Shown: positions 38,046 to 50,205, numbered from the stretch's first letter. The stretch is DNA of 64,000 nucleotides from Vicia villosa (GCF_029867415.1 NW_026706166.1:62001-126000); one strand, 5' to 3'. Program-made: numbers and translations. The notes: generated from the sequence alone by a model not told the origin.

Positions 38046-38073
38046 TTTGTTCCTTGACGTTGTAGAGTTAGGT

Positions 38074-38087
38074 CCAAGGTGGAGATT
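38074..38087 (+). other. Polypurine tract of intact Copia element
   Basis: CCAAGGTGGAGATT lies directly before the 3' LTR, the position and composition expected for plus-strand priming. Confidence 0.8.
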
Positions 38088-38578
38088 TGTGAGATATTGG
38101 ATCGAACTCTAGTATTGTCGAAGGGTAGCTTCTTGGTTCGACAGTTCGACAGAGTTAAGCATGAAGTCGAAGGATTGATCACATGCTGGTGTCGAAGTGT
38201 GCATGCTGTAGTCGAAGATGGGTCTGGCATGCAGATGTCGAAGATGCTAGGGTTGTTAGCATGTTAAATTAGGTTTTAGTGTTTAAACCCTAATTTGTTA
38301 AGTTAGCTTGTTTATTAAGTTGGTTTGTGTAATGGGCCTTGCTGAAAAAGCCCATTAGTTAGTATGTTAGGTTTTATTATAAATAGCATACTAGTCTCTC
38401 ATCATTGCTAAGCTGCAAATCCTAATTTAGGGTGAGAGAGGTTATTTGTTATTCTTGTAAACTTGTAATCTTGTTTTAAGAGAAAGTGAAAGAATAGCAG
38501 TTATAACCAATTCGTGTGTTCTTATTCTCTTCCCTAATTCCCTATTATACTTTGTTATTGGTATCGTTTTTCACAACA
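38088..38578 (+). repeat. 3' LTR of intact Copia element
   Basis: 491 bp, one visible mismatch to the 5' LTR. Confidence 0.97.
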
Positions 38579-38985
38579 CAAACACTCATATCATATGTCT
38601 TGTGATATTTTGGATGTAGGACAACTACCATTTCCTTTTATAAACGGGTTCGTGAGTCTTTCCTACTAAAAGCTCTCAAGTATTATTGAAAACTCTTAAA
38701 ACCAAGTCTCAGGGAGAGAAGTAGGTTATTTTTACCGAGTCTCTATAATGCTTGGTGTTCTCCTTCTTCCTTTAACTTTTTAATTTATGCACTTTAAATA
38801 TTTACTTTCCGCAGCTTAGAATTAGAAAATGTTTTCAATTTCTGATTTAACTTGCCAAAAGTTTTTCAAAACCATATTTTTTTCAAACCACACAATTCAC
38901 CCTCATCTTGTGTGTGAAGTATCAAGTCCAACAAGTGGCATCAGAGTCTAACTCATGTTTAAGGACTAACCGTCTCAGGAGGAAG

Positions 38986-39300
38986 ATGACTTCCTACACA
39001 AGATCGTTTTTAAACACACCACCACCTTTTGAAATAGATAGTTTTGATATTTGGAAAATCATATTGACATTTTTTCTTCAAAGTAAAAATCGTGATTTAT
39101 GGAAAATCATAATGAATGGTTTGATTTATCCTACTCATTAAGTAAATGGTGAAGAGGTGAAAAAACCTTATTCTCTTTTGACCAAAGAAAAAAAGAAAAA
39201 AAAGAAATATAAATCTCAACTCCAAAAATTTCATAATAATGTCTTTAGATGATAACAACGTTAAATGTGAGATACTCTAGAAAAGATATATGAAGCTTCT
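38986..39300 (+). pseudogene. Copia gag fragment of the old split element
   Basis: From ATG 38986 the frame reads MTSYTRSFLNTPPPFEIDSF then DIWKIILTFFLQSKNRDLWK, the classic start of SIRE-like Copia gag (TPPPFDGxNFxxWK). A stop at 39139 (H-TAA) interrupts it, and VNGEEVKKPYSLLTKE continues in the same frame before it decays. The rest of gag and pol is gone, replaced by the gypsy LTR at 39373. The preceding TGGCATCAGAG at 38936 is its primer-binding site. Confidence 0.8.
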
Positions 39301-39372
39301 CCAAGTAGCAAGCTAAACAAGATGAACACATAAAGTAAAGATGTTAACTTTAAATATTTTCCTAGCACTAGA

Positions 39373-40930
39373 TGTAACACCCTAATTTTCTAACATATAA
39401 TATAACAAATAAATCAACGTATACACTTAATCACATTAGGATGTCACGCATGTCAATTCCCAATATGTTATGTAACACATAAAATTTTAAAATAAAACAT
39501 TCAACACTTATCGACACATGCTCACCTTCACTTAGAGTATCACCGCAACAGAATTATCGAAAACATAATACAAAGTATGCATGCCATAACTCAATACTTT
39601 GTTAAACTTTTAAACAATTGCGGTGACCCACTTCACATAACAATAAAAGCGAAGACGAAACATTGAGAGTATAACATTCAACTATGTAGCATAGTAAACA
39701 GAACGAAATAACGTTAGCCCCCACCCAGTGTTACCAAATTAGAGCATGTATTCTAAAGCGCAAAACAAGCTAAAAGAAGAATTGCCTCTCATTATCCTCC
39801 AGCTCTAAGTAACTACTTAGTTACCTGCTTATTTGTACTCCAAAGAGGAGCACAAACCACAACAACAACCAATGAGTGATAATACATTCAAATAATAATG
39901 GTGCATAAACAATTATAGTATATTATTATATATTAATTCACACATATATCAACTATGCACCAGAAAACAAGTATTCATACTTCACTCACATCACAATCAT
40001 ATTTATTTATGCAATGCAATGCAACTCACAACACATCAAAGACTCATATGCATGCGGTACCGACTCACCATTTGGTTCTCCATACGAACTGAGTCCCAAT
40101 CAACTGTGAACCCCGATCCCCTCATCGATCTCCAAGCCCCAACGCCGAGCATGGGACAAGTCACAAAATCCTGCACTAAACCTGTGAACTCGCCTCTTTC
40201 ACAACAACAATGACATATGATGCATGTCATACATGTCAATACAAATCCATAACAACTACAACGTTTAAGGTCCACACCGATCGTAAACAACATGCATTGA
40301 CAACAACATAATAATCCCGCCCTGAATTATTATTCAACAATCACCAACAACAAACAACATAACAGAGTCATCATCATTTATCACGCTCACACAATCATAT
40401 ACTTATCACAACTTATAATCGTTCAACACAACATTACTCAATACAACTCAAGCATATGACAATTCTCCTCAACTAAATTATTATCTCATACATACGTCAA
40501 CACAATAACGACAAACACATATAATATGGTATTACTTCGAACAATACAATTCCTGCGCAACAACAACAAAGTAGTCTCCACACCGAAACTACATATTAAA
40601 TTCAACACATGTTATCAATACATGGATATCAACTCATCTTATAATCACATCAACATATGCTCAGTCATTTATAACAATCAGCTGGTTTTTCATTGCCGAC
40701 AACTATTATGAAAACATTGAAACTATAACTTTCACCTCCTTCATGACACCTCTTGCTTATTAGGATACCACCATGAGATAGGCATTCGCGTCGGCTTCCC
40801 AAAGCTTTAAACCACACTTCATTTGGACTGACAGATTGAAAGCTATGATCAAAACATTCAGCGGACCAATTTATTGTTGTCGCCGACCCATATATTGGCC
40901 GATGCTACTATTTACATAATTTTTCATAAA
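39373..40930 (-). mobile_element. Tekay-like gypsy LTR, right end undefined
   Basis: Starts TGTAACACCCTAATTTTC and runs through Tekay-type LTR landmarks: CACCCAGTGTTACC (39724), GACTCACCATTTGGTTCTCC (40063), CCGAGCATGGGACAAGTCAC (40144), then CGACTTCCC-type sequence to about 40800. No internal coding sequence is joined to it and a terminal TTACA was not located, so it is truncated or solo. The short frames at 40019-40293 and 40526-40711 lie inside it and are not genes. Confidence 0.65.
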
Positions 40931-41065
40931 TGAAAGAGAACCAATCGATTACTCTCATGATGTCAATCGTTTGGTCTGCATTGTTGTTCCAAAATTTGTC
41001 AATTTTTCAAATAAACTAATCGATTGCTTCATGAATCAATAAATTGATCTAAACCACTGTTTTAT

Positions 41066-41212
41066 ACTCTCTTCATTCCTATTTATAAGCAAATTTTGAC
41101 TTTTTAGATTCATTTAATAAATATTATATTTGGATTATACAAAGATTAGATACATCATTTATTCAGTGAATGTAAAAAGTTAAAATTTGTCTATAAATAA
41201 GAATGGAGGGAG
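41066..41212. mobile_element. Stowaway-type MITE, 147 bp
   Basis: Ends CTCTCTTCATTCCTATTTAT and (reverse complement of right) CTCCCTCCATTCTTATTTAT, continuing as inverted repeats for about 38 bp. A TA duplication flanks it at 41064-41065 and 41213-41214, diagnostic of Tc1/mariner-derived Stowaway elements. Confidence 0.88.
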
Positions 41213-41214
41213 TA

Positions 41215-42078
41215 TTTTTCTAAAATTTTCGAGAAACCAATCTATTGACTTTTTACAAAATAAGTGTGATAAAAGTATGTCATATTGAATATGAAAGTTT
41301 GAACAAAAATGTCCACAAATATTAAATATATTTATTATTTTTTAAAACTCAATTATTTTTTAAAAGGTTAAATTATTCCATTTACAAGGGAATGAACTCA
41401 AATACAGGGGGCCCAGTGACAAAAACAAATGGACACGCGGCGAAAAAAAAGCCCGTTTTGTTCTCAAACACGGTGGGGCAAGTATCCGCGTGACGTTTCG
41501 TTTCATCCTAGCATTACATTATTGTTCCTGATAATTAAAACTATATTTTTTTTAAATTTCAAACATCCTAAGTCATATGTTCATAAGAAAAACACATTAA
41601 TAGTTGATATAAGAAAAACATATTAATCATCATGTAAGATGAGTTTAATTAATTGCTACAAAATAAAATAAATAATTAAATATATTTAAAGTCCTCATAA
41701 TATTTTTATTTTTTAAAAATTTTTGTTAAAGAATTGTTATTTTAAAGTTAAAATAAATAATTTTAGATGACCTTTAAGCTTATTTAAGTTTAAAATAAAA
41801 ATAAAATAAATGCATACTCACATTTATCAAACATTTTCCATCATTTAACTATACTTTATTCCGCCACCCACAAACAGAAAAAAACCAAGTTTGTCACTCT
41901 CATTCACACTCACTCAGACACACCACACACACAGACACAGTGATGAACAAACGGTGATGCACACTGCGCACCCCTCACTCAACAACTCATAACCTCTTAA
42001 TTACTTTCACTAATCAACACTAATCTTAACCTAATCACTTTCACCACCGCTAAACTAACTACTAGATCTCGATCTCCG
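41215..42078 (+). promoter_or_regulatory. Upstream region and 5' UTR of the aspartic protease gene
   Basis: No repeat was recognised apart from AT-rich tracts. A CACACACA/CAGACACA-rich stretch at about 41897-41945 and CT-rich sequence to 42078 look like 5' UTR. No clear TATA box at a convincing distance; the transcription start is not defined. Confidence 0.35.
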
Positions 42079-45000
42079 ATGCCGTCACGGTGGCGGTCGT
42101 TGCTTCTGTTCCTCCTCTCGGTGACGGTTACTTACGCAATGCAGGTTCCGGCCACCTTTTCCACGAAGCTGGTTCACCGATTCTCCCAAGAAATGAAACC
42201 GGTTCGGGTTCAGACCGGTGACTGGCCGGACCGGCGCAGCATGCAGTACTACCAGAGGCTTCTTAGAAACGACTTTGTTAGGCATAAAGTTAACATCGGT
42301 GGTGCTCGGCACCAGCTTCTGTTCCCTTCTCAGGGTAGCAAAACGATGTCGTTTGGAAACGACTTAGCATGGTAATTTTTTATTCTGTGTTTTTTCGTTT
42401 TTTATTTTTTGAATTTTGAATCTGATTTTGTTGTTTTTTGCGATGATAATAGGTTACATTATACGTGGATTGATATAGGGACACCGAGTACTTCGTTCCT
42501 TGTTGCATTGGATGCTGGAAGTGATCTTCTTTGGGTTCCTTGTGATTGCATACAGTGTGCTCCATTGTCTGCCAGTTTCTATGCCAGTTTGGTATGTACA
42601 CTAACTTGTAATTGTATAAAAATAAAAGGTGTATGGAATTAGAGTTTATAAAAAGCGACACCTTTCATTTTAAAAATCGGTTTTGTAAAGATGAGTCAGG
42701 TAATATATAGAAACCTAGTATAATATTCGAGTCTATCAATCATACCACCTTCCATTTATATATGCGCACGAAATACCTAATAGTGTTGGGCGTGAGGTGT
42801 GTATTGAAAAACACCCGAGACCCTGTTTTGTAAGGATTAGTTAGACTCAAAATGAAAATATAATACCTCGATATATAATTAGGATTGATTTATTTGAGTT
42901 TAATTACCAGCGTGTACAATTATGGTACTATTTAGGAGAGCATATGAAACAAATTAGGACACTCTTAAGTTGTTTTCATCTTATTTCCACAAGTTCTTTA
43001 TGATAGTGTGTAAAATTAGGTTAACTTTATTTTATCTTTTGTTATAGGAATAGCTTTTAGATAGAGACTCATATGATAAACATTTATGCTAGTCAAAACA
43101 TCTTAACTAGAGATTTGTTTGTCTCTAAAAATTGATAAAATCTAAGTGTCAATAGTCATGCCCAACCTTCTCTCATGTACTATTTTGGTTGCACTGCTTA
43201 ATATTAGTAAACGGGAAATAACATGTTAGCACCTCAGTTTTATAGGTGCATGTTTGGGTGAAGTTTTAGAGTCTAAGCTAAGAGTTGGTGGCTGGTTTAG
43301 CACTTATTTCCAGTAATTGATTCGCAGGTGCTCCCTCACATATGGGGCATCTATTATGCAGGATAGAGATCTGAATGAGTATAGCCCCTCTAGTTCGTTA
43401 TCCAGCAAGCATCTATCTTGCAGCCATCGGTTATGTGATATGGGTTCAAATTGTAAAACTTCCAAGCAGCAGTGTCCATATACTATCAATTACACGTCAG
43501 AGAATACATCAAGTTCTGGGTTGTTAGTTGAGGATATATTGCATCTTCAATCCGGCGATGGCGGTGGCAGCTCATCTAACTCTTCTGTTCAGGCTTCAGT
43601 TGTTGTCGGGTATACCTGATTGATTGTATCTTTGTCACTTCAACATCCCATTGCCTGATGACAGTGTTTCTCTTTTGAACAGTGTGTCCGTATTGACTAA
43701 CATCAATTTTGTTGAATGCAGGTGTGGTATGAAGCAAAGTGGTGAGTATTTGAATGGCAATGCTCCGGATGGTGTTATTGGTTTGGGACCTGGGGAGAGT
43801 TCAGTTCCGAGTTTTCTTGCTAAATCAGGATTAATCCGTGATTCTTTTTCATTGTGCTTTAATGAAGATGATTCCGGTAGATTATTTTTTGGTGATCAGG
43901 GATCAACCGTGCAACAGTCTACTCCATTCTTGCCCTTGGATGGAATATTGTATGAAATTATATACGTTTAATTAGTTTATGACCTTTTACCATACTAAAA
44001 TAATTTCGAAAAATGGTCTCCTGCTAATTATGATAAATTTTCTGCACAGTTCAACCTACATTGTTGGAGTGGAGGCCTTTTGTATTGGGAATTCGTGTCC
44101 TAAAGTAACAAGTTTTAATGCTCAGTTTGATAGTGGAACATCATTTACGTTTCTTCCGGGTCATGCATATGAAGCAATAGCTAAGGAGGTACTTTTGTCT
44201 ATAGAATTTCATTATCGTAAATCTCTTATGTGGATATTTATGAGTTTATTTGACAGTTTGACAAACAAGTGAATGCTACAAGATCAACCTTTCAAGGAGC
44301 TCCTTGGGAATTTTGTTATGTACCCAGGTGAATATACTTGATAGATCTCTTTCTTTCCTTCTCCCCTCCCGACTCTACTCTCTGTTCTTGATGTCCTAAT
44401 TGCTAAAAAAATTTATTTTTGATGATGTTATTTTATATTTGAAACAGTTCGCAACAACAGCTGCCTAAGGTTCCCACATTGACACTCATGTTCCAACAGA
44501 ATAACAGTTTTGTGGTCTATAATCCTGTGTTTGTATTTTACAACGAACAGGTGGGTGTGAATTAAGTGGTTCCTTTTTCTTTTGGGAGGAGGGGTGAAAA
44601 GTAAAACATATGATCATAAGAGGCTTTATCATTATCATAATAGAAAAATATTTGTCATTTCTCTTGCCCTTTATGTTTAACCTAATAGAAAAAGTTTTCC
44701 ACATGAAAATTCAGTTTTCAGTTGGCTATTTTAGTAAGAATGGAAATGAAAAAAAGAGGGTAATTTCTCTTGCAACATATGTAGCTAAATTATAATGACC
44801 GGTTGTTTTGGTGCAGGGAATCGATGGATTTTGTTTAGCAATACAGCCAACCGATGGGGATATGGGAACAATTGGACGTAAGTTTACATGTTTTCTCTAG
44901 AAAAGTATACTGATTGCCCATATTCTTGATTCTAAAGAAAAAGGCATTTTGACCATATTGCTAATTAAATTATTTGCAGAAAATTTCATGACGGGATACC

Positions 45001-45422
45001 GGTTAGTATTTGATAGGGAAAACAAGAAGCTAGCATGGTCACGCTCAAATTGTGAGTCAGTTTATTTCTCACAAAAACATATTCATGTTTTTTTCCTTCT
45101 AACCTATGGGTATGTATCCCCATATCACATGCATCCAAAGAATGAAGGAGGCCTTAAGTTCAAATTTTATTCATTTGTAGGTCAGGATCTCAGTCTTGGC
45201 AAGAAGATGCCCCTCTCCCCTCCTAACAAGACATCGTCAAACCCGCTTCCTGCAGATGAGCAGCAAAGAATCAAAGGGCATGCAGTTGCTCCAGCTGTTG
45301 CTGGAAAGGCTCCTCAAAATTCTTCAGTTGTTTCATCTCAGACATCTCAGATGATTTCATACTGGCAACATTGGCACTGCTATTGGCTGCTTCTATTTCT
45401 TCTTCTGTTAGCCTTTTATTGA
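42079..45422 (+). CDS. Pepsin-like aspartic protease, GPI-anchored type (Aspartic proteinase-like protein 1 homologue), 10 exons
   Basis: Secreted A1-family endopeptidase, probably tethered to the outer plasma membrane. Exons: 42079-42371, 42453-42591, 43362-43609, 43722-43949, 44050-44188, 44257-44327, 44448-44550, 44817-44877, 44980-45051, 45181-45422. All borders are GT/AG, the sum is 1596 nt, and the protein is 531 aa. Residues 1-22 form a signal peptide. Active-site motifs are LDAGSDLLW (Asp118) and FDSGTSFTFLP (Asp330). Cys-rich insert WVPCDCIQCAPL and GCGMKQSGEYL, APDGVIGLGPG and GYRLVFDRENKKLAWSRSNC match Arabidopsis At5g10080 by memory. The C-terminus is Ser/Thr-rich then hydrophobic (YWLLLFLLLLAFY), a GPI-anchor signal. 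The first motif has Ala for the usual Thr of DTG. The large second intron (42592-43361) holds nothing recognised. Confidence 0.92.
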
Positions 45423-47079
45423 GACTTTCACGCACGTAGTATTTCTAGTAGCCTGTCTAAAAGTGTTAAATGTGTATCTAAATCTGCCTGTTTTGTCCTA
45501 GGTTTGTAAGTATGTTAGATCTTACACCCTTCTATGCTGCCCGTTGTTTTTAACAGTCAGCATTAGATTCCTAGAACTCGTAGTGAAACATTTCTCTTTA
45601 ACGCCCATAGGTCGGGTGAGGTTATGTAAATTAATTCGCTTGGTATGAAGGTTTTTTTTCTTATTAGAAATTTTAATCCATTTTTTTATGAAACCATTTT
45701 TATCATGTCCCTTAAAATATTTGTGAACCGAAATACTTGTACCACTAGCATTTCAGATGCTTTCAAGTTTTCTAGTCGTTTCAACGAGAAATAGTTCTAG
45801 TTATGAAAACAGGTTGGTAGGATCATGGTGTAGAAACAAATAAAAATAGGAGAAATATACACAAATTTTAATAATGACAATAGGTTTTTTTTACTAAACA
45901 ACACCATGCTTCCTACGAACTCGTTTTCGTATCTACAGCTATTTCATGTTGTCGATACTGTTTTTAAAAGAGGTGTTTTGTTTGAATATATGTTGGTGTT
46001 GTTGCATTGTATGTGTAAATGTTGGATCATTGAAAAGGGAAGAAATTAGATATTAAGAATCCTAACACAATAAGTACCAAGTAAAGTTATTCAAACTCTT
46101 CAATGAACTCTCACTTTCTAGTGAAATCTCCTTTAAACTTGTCTCTCAATACCTACAACCTGTTAGGCCTTTTGTTGTAGCTTCCTTCCTCGTTTCCTAG
46201 TTAAAGTTTCTCCTTATATACACAAAAAGATGTCAATGCAAAGTATTTCTGTCCTTAAATATTGTTGAAACAGAAATTGCATTTTATTGTGTCCACGCAT
46301 CAAATTTCAAAAGGCAATTGATTGCCAATTCTCACAAAGAATGTCACTCATTCAAGAATTGTTCTAAGCTAAGCATATTTAATAGAGTTCTAAATTAGGC
46401 AAAAAAAATTATATATTTTATTGAAAGTATTTATAAATTCTTAACTTTTCTTATAGCTTTACTTTCTCACATCTCATAGTTACTTTTGCTTAGAAGCGTG
46501 ACAAAAGTTTCCCTTTTTCGTGTCCCGTACTTTGCAGTTTGCATCAAGATCACTCACTGCCACAAAATTAGAATTGGTGTGGTATGGGTTGCATGTTTCT
46601 CAATTCTGTTTTCGTGCACTTTTTGCTTCACTTTTCTATTTTCATACCTTTTTCTTTTCACTCTACTTTTGTTTCCCAAAAGTGATTATGAGTGCTTTTG
46701 TGTACGTAGTTTCTACGTTGATTGCAAAAAGCTTATGCAACGGGTTGCTAATATTGTTTAAATTGCTTCTTTTGGTTAAAATATCATAAATGGAAGCAGT
46801 TGAAATCAAATGCTAACTTTATAAAAAAAGCTATCCCTCAGATCAGATTCATTTTAAAGTGACCCTTTGAGTTTGCAGATCTTAAAATAAAATAATGATC
46901 AGATATATCGATTTGAATGATAACTTTTTTTTATATTTACTCTAATATTTTGAATAGTTTAAATATATGCAATTCTGATAATTTTTTTTAGGGTTTTTTT
47001 AATTATAAAATCTCTTTAGTCATACTATTATACACATTTTTTAAGTCAATAAAAATTATGGGTGTGTGCAAGTTTTGTT
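45423..47079. other. 3' UTR and unassigned intergenic region
   Basis: The first few hundred bases are the 3' UTR. Bases 46010-46470 resemble a decayed LTR ('ctctcactttctagtgaaat', 'cccttatatacac'-type TATA at 46212) but have no partner. Frames at 46486-46789 are overlapping, hydrophobic and without homology. Confidence 0.3.
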
Positions 47080-48090
47080 GGTCCATTATGCTTCATCAGA
47101 CGTCGTAGTAGATAAATTGCTTCTATGGTCAATCTCTCAGACGTAAAACCAAATTGATTTCTTAATGACTCGATTCTCTTTTCTTAGTCTCAGTTCAATA
47201 ACTATTTCCCATAACTTCATGGTATATCTTAATCAATGGCGCTCTCATGTGACTTTTTCTGAATAAAAAAGAAACCTATATGAGAACATGTTACTCCACT
47301 CTTACATGTTATAAGATGCTTATCTCTTTTTATCTAAACATATATTAGCTATAGTAAACTCGAAAGCCGACGAAAACTCCAAGATGGATTTACCCTCTAC
47401 ATTTCCCTCTCCGAGACCATACCCATTTAGATCAAAAGTCGATGAAAACTCCAAGATGCACGTTCTCAAAACCTCCTGCTACGCTCTCTACATGTCCATT
47501 TAGATTCCGTCTTAGAAAAAGCTTCTCTCCTTGGGATATATTTTGAAGTAAACCTTCTAAATCCTTTTAAAATTTTACCTTAAGGTGTCAGGCTAACCCA
47601 ATCTAAGGTGCATAAGCACTAATAACATTAAAGGTATCTTGTTCCACTACAAATTTCAATGTTATGATTCGATCTCCTACTTTTTTCACTTCCACAATAT
47701 CCTTCTTCCACTCATTGTCCACAATAATCTCCACCTCATTTCTTGATCTTACTTTTCCGATGTACCAAAGTTTAAATTTCGAGTTGTCTAATTCTTTCGA
47801 CTTTTCACTTGTCCACTTAATTTCTTGTAGGTACAATAAATTAATCTTCCTCCTAATCATAATGTCTATTATTTTTATAGATATTCTAGTAAGCGTGTCT
47901 ATATTCCATGATCCAAAATGAATTTTACTGTCATGAACTAACTTCTTTCCCCATACTCGTTCTCGAAATTGTAAGAACCATTGACTACTTTTTCCTGCAT
48001 CTAGACGGTGATGCAGCGACCATTACTTGTTTGACACTGTACTCTAACCATATAACGTGTTGCTCAAGGGCAACAACCTAGCATTCACAT
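47080..48090 (-). mobile_element. LINE (L1-type) fragment, reverse orientation
   Basis: On the reverse strand: a 5' region (48090-47940), then WNIDTL, RKINLLYLQEIKWTSEKSKE and FVVEQDTFNVISAYAP (47860-47603), the apurinic endonuclease domain, with its tail at 47480-47330 (GKSILEFSSAFEF-like). After a deletion comes reverse transcriptase text NQFGFTSERLTIEAIYLLRR (complement of about 47095-47165). Stops are frequent. The same family occurs at 58735 on the + strand. Confidence 0.75.
47603..47860 (-). pseudogene. LINE endonuclease domain fragment
   Basis: 85-codon frame with LLYLQEIKW and NVISAYAP, conserved blocks of the exo/endonuclease/phosphatase fold used by plant L1 elements. Only the N-terminal half of the domain is open. 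Confidence 0.75.
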
Positions 48091-48860
48091 TATTTCGTAA
48101 TTGATCCATATTATAGAGTTTCGATAAAATTTTATGTTAGTTACGACTGCCTAACACAACTCTCTTCTTTTATCTAAATTTGTGACCGAGTATGCAAATG
48201 AAAACTAAAGACAAGATTTAATTGATAAACTGTTTGAGAAAAACAAACATGGCATTAGTATATCAGCAAACAATAACTCCTTTTTAAAAGAGTAGTGGTA
48301 AAAGATTCATAGCCGTTGTAAAGTTTTACAGCCCTTCAAAATTGTGTCACCATCTAATAGTTGTTCATTCATTTTTGGAAGTTGGTATGAACTTTCATTT
48401 TCCTCAATTAATCATTACTCATTTTCCTCAATTTGAATTAAAGCCTCAATCAGAGAGTTCTCATTAGCTGTCATCAGTTATACCAAATTTTATTCCCTAT
48501 TTAACAATGTAGTCAAATGTCAACTGAATATACACCACATTGAAAAACAGTACCACAAAATTTTACTATTTCTTGAACCTCAAGTATAAAACACTGAAAA
48601 CCAAAAAAAGGCTCTTTTTCATTATTAAAAGTTTTGCACTTACCTTTCCTCTTTTCTTTATGAAAATGATTTTCTCTTTATAAAAATGATAAAAGGACTT
48701 TATAAGTTGGCATTTCTTATGTAAAAATTTCAAGGGAGGTAAAAGAAACTCTTCAAAGAGCAACATTATTTATATATCATTAGAGGGTAGAGAAGGAATC
48801 TTTTAATTATTTTGCATGAAAGTTCCTTGCAATTTCTACTTTTTGGAGTTCCCCCCTTTG
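48091..48860. other. Intergenic region upstream of HIPP gene
   Basis: AT-rich; no repeat or ORF recognised. Its right part is presumably the HIPP promoter. Confidence 0.3.
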
Positions 48861-48868
48861 GTTTTCAA

Positions 48869-48874
48869 TATAAA
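48869..48874 (+). promoter_or_regulatory. TATA box of HIPP gene
   Basis: TATAAA about 200 bp before the start codon, followed by ACTCACATTCATC, a plausible start region near 48900. The 5' UTR would then be about 180 nt. Confidence 0.5.
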
Positions 48875-49077
48875 CTCACATTCATCATTCCCATTACCAA
48901 CATCCTTGCAATATTCTCAGCTTCTCTTTAATCTCACAAACTCATCAACTTCTCAGCCTTGAATTGTACTATTGTGTTTTGTTCATATCTATTGGCATTG
49001 CCAAGTTAACTATTATTTTTAGTTATATTTTAAACCATTTCGGGATCGTCGATCTAAATATTAATACACACGTAGAA

Positions 49078-49715
49078 ATGGGAGTTGGAGGAACTCTAGA
49101 GTACTTATCTGATCTAATGGGAAGTGGCCACCACCAACACAAGATCAAGAAGAGGAAGCAATTACAAACGGTCGAGTTGAAGGTGAGAATGGATTGTGAT
49201 GGTTGTGAGCTTAAAGTCAAGAAGGCCCTCTCTTCAATAAATGGTAAGTTACATTTTTACACTATTTAACTTTCTCATATTATTATCAGTGTCAGTACTA
49301 TATCTGGTGTCTGTGTCTGGGACAAATGTCAATATGTTTTAAAGCTTTCTTGCATTATATATGTCGATATAGCATTGAGTACATCAAAATGATGAAATTA
49401 AATTTGTTTGGCGGTGGTGCAGGAGTAAAATCAGTGGAGATAAATAGGAAACAACAAAAGGTGACAGTAATGGGGTATGTGGAGGCAAATAAGGTTCTAA
49501 AGAAGGCCAAGTCAACAGGGAAGAAAGCTGAGATTTGGCCTTATGTGCCATACAGCATGGTGGCTCATCCATATGCTGTTTCTTCTTATGACAAGAAAGC
49601 TCCTCCTGGATATGTGAGGAGATTGGAGACTACCAATGGAATGGTTACTACATATGAAGACTCTCATCTCAACATGTTCAGTGATGAAAACCCAAATGCA
49701 TGCTCCATTATGTAG
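49078..49715 (+). CDS. HIPP: Heavy-metal-associated isoprenylated plant protein (HIPP), 2 exons
   Basis: Small metal-binding protein, membrane-attached by a prenyl group. Exons 49078-49243 and 49423-49715 (TAG at 49713) join at N-G|G in phase 1 to give 152 aa. Start at 49078 is the first ATG in frame and opens MGVGGTLEYLSDLMGS, the usual N-terminus of the HIPP20-27 clade. A Lys/Arg-rich stretch KIKKRKQ is followed by an HMA domain (about 29-92) with the metal-binding pair Cys40 and Cys43 in RMDCDGC, then KKAEIWPYVPYSMVAHPYA and YDKKAPPGYVRR. It ends FSDENPNACSIM; CSIM is a CaaX box. All key residues are present, so the gene looks functional. The HIPP20-24-like subgroup is likely; the exact orthologue is not resolved. 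Confidence 0.93.
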
Positions 49716-50205
49716 ATGATGAGGAAAATGTTTTTTAGCATAATAATGTAGATTTTATAGTTTTAAATGTAGTAGGTCATTTCGTTTTTCTCTATTGTTT
49801 CCATTCTTAGGTATTTGTTTCTTTATTGTGTGTGGCACATTCAGAAAGTGTGAAGTGATGTTGCGGCCATTATGGTTTTGCTAAATCTCATATTTGATGA
49901 GTTCTGTTCAGTTATTTGACTTTTTCTTTTGCTGCTTGAACTGTTTTTTTAAAGGCAAATAATGTTCAAGAGTACAAAGAGTGGAGGATCTAAGGTACAA
50001 ATAGTATCTGGCGAAACCAGTGCCTCTAGAAAAGAGAAAGCTAAGAAAGAAACAACAACACAAAGTACAACAAATCAGACATATGAGTATCCGGCACAAA
50101 GATGAGAAAAAATTATTAAAAAAATATTTTTCCCTCTATTGAAATTAAAAGCACGAATTTTACTATAGTGTTAGCTGTAATTCATAGAACACGAGAAAAA
50201 ACTTT
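49716..50205. other. 3' UTR of HIPP gene and spacer
   Basis: Non-coding; no repeat recognised before the Copia remnants. Confidence 0.35.

Larger units (their letters stand above)
33570..38578 (+). mobile_element. Full-length Copia retrotransposon (Tnt1/Tork-like), apparently intact
   Basis: 491-bp LTRs at 33570-34060 and 38088-38578 begin TGTGAGATATTGG and end TTTCACAACA. Only one mismatch is visible between them (GGCTTG near 33804 against GGTTTG near 38322). A perfect target duplication CAAAC lies at 33565-33569 and 38579-38583. The primer-binding position holds TTGGTGCGGTGAGC (34063-34076) and the polypurine tract CCAAGGTGGAGA (38074-38085) precedes the 3' LTR. A single uninterrupted gag-pol frame fills the interior. 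The element has everything needed for autonomy and must have inserted very recently. Confidence 0.97.

Noticed and set aside
40019..40293. Overlapping + and - ORFs
   Set aside because: Within the Tekay-like LTR; Tekay LTR landmarks explain the sequence.
44949..45422. 157-codon single ORF at the 3' end of the protease gene
   Set aside because: It reads through the intron 45052-45180; splicing at T|GT restores the conserved RSNCQDL junction, so it is two exons, not one.
46486..46789. Two overlapping hydrophobic ORFs
   Set aside because: T-rich sequence yields Phe/Leu/Cys-rich frames; no start context or homology.
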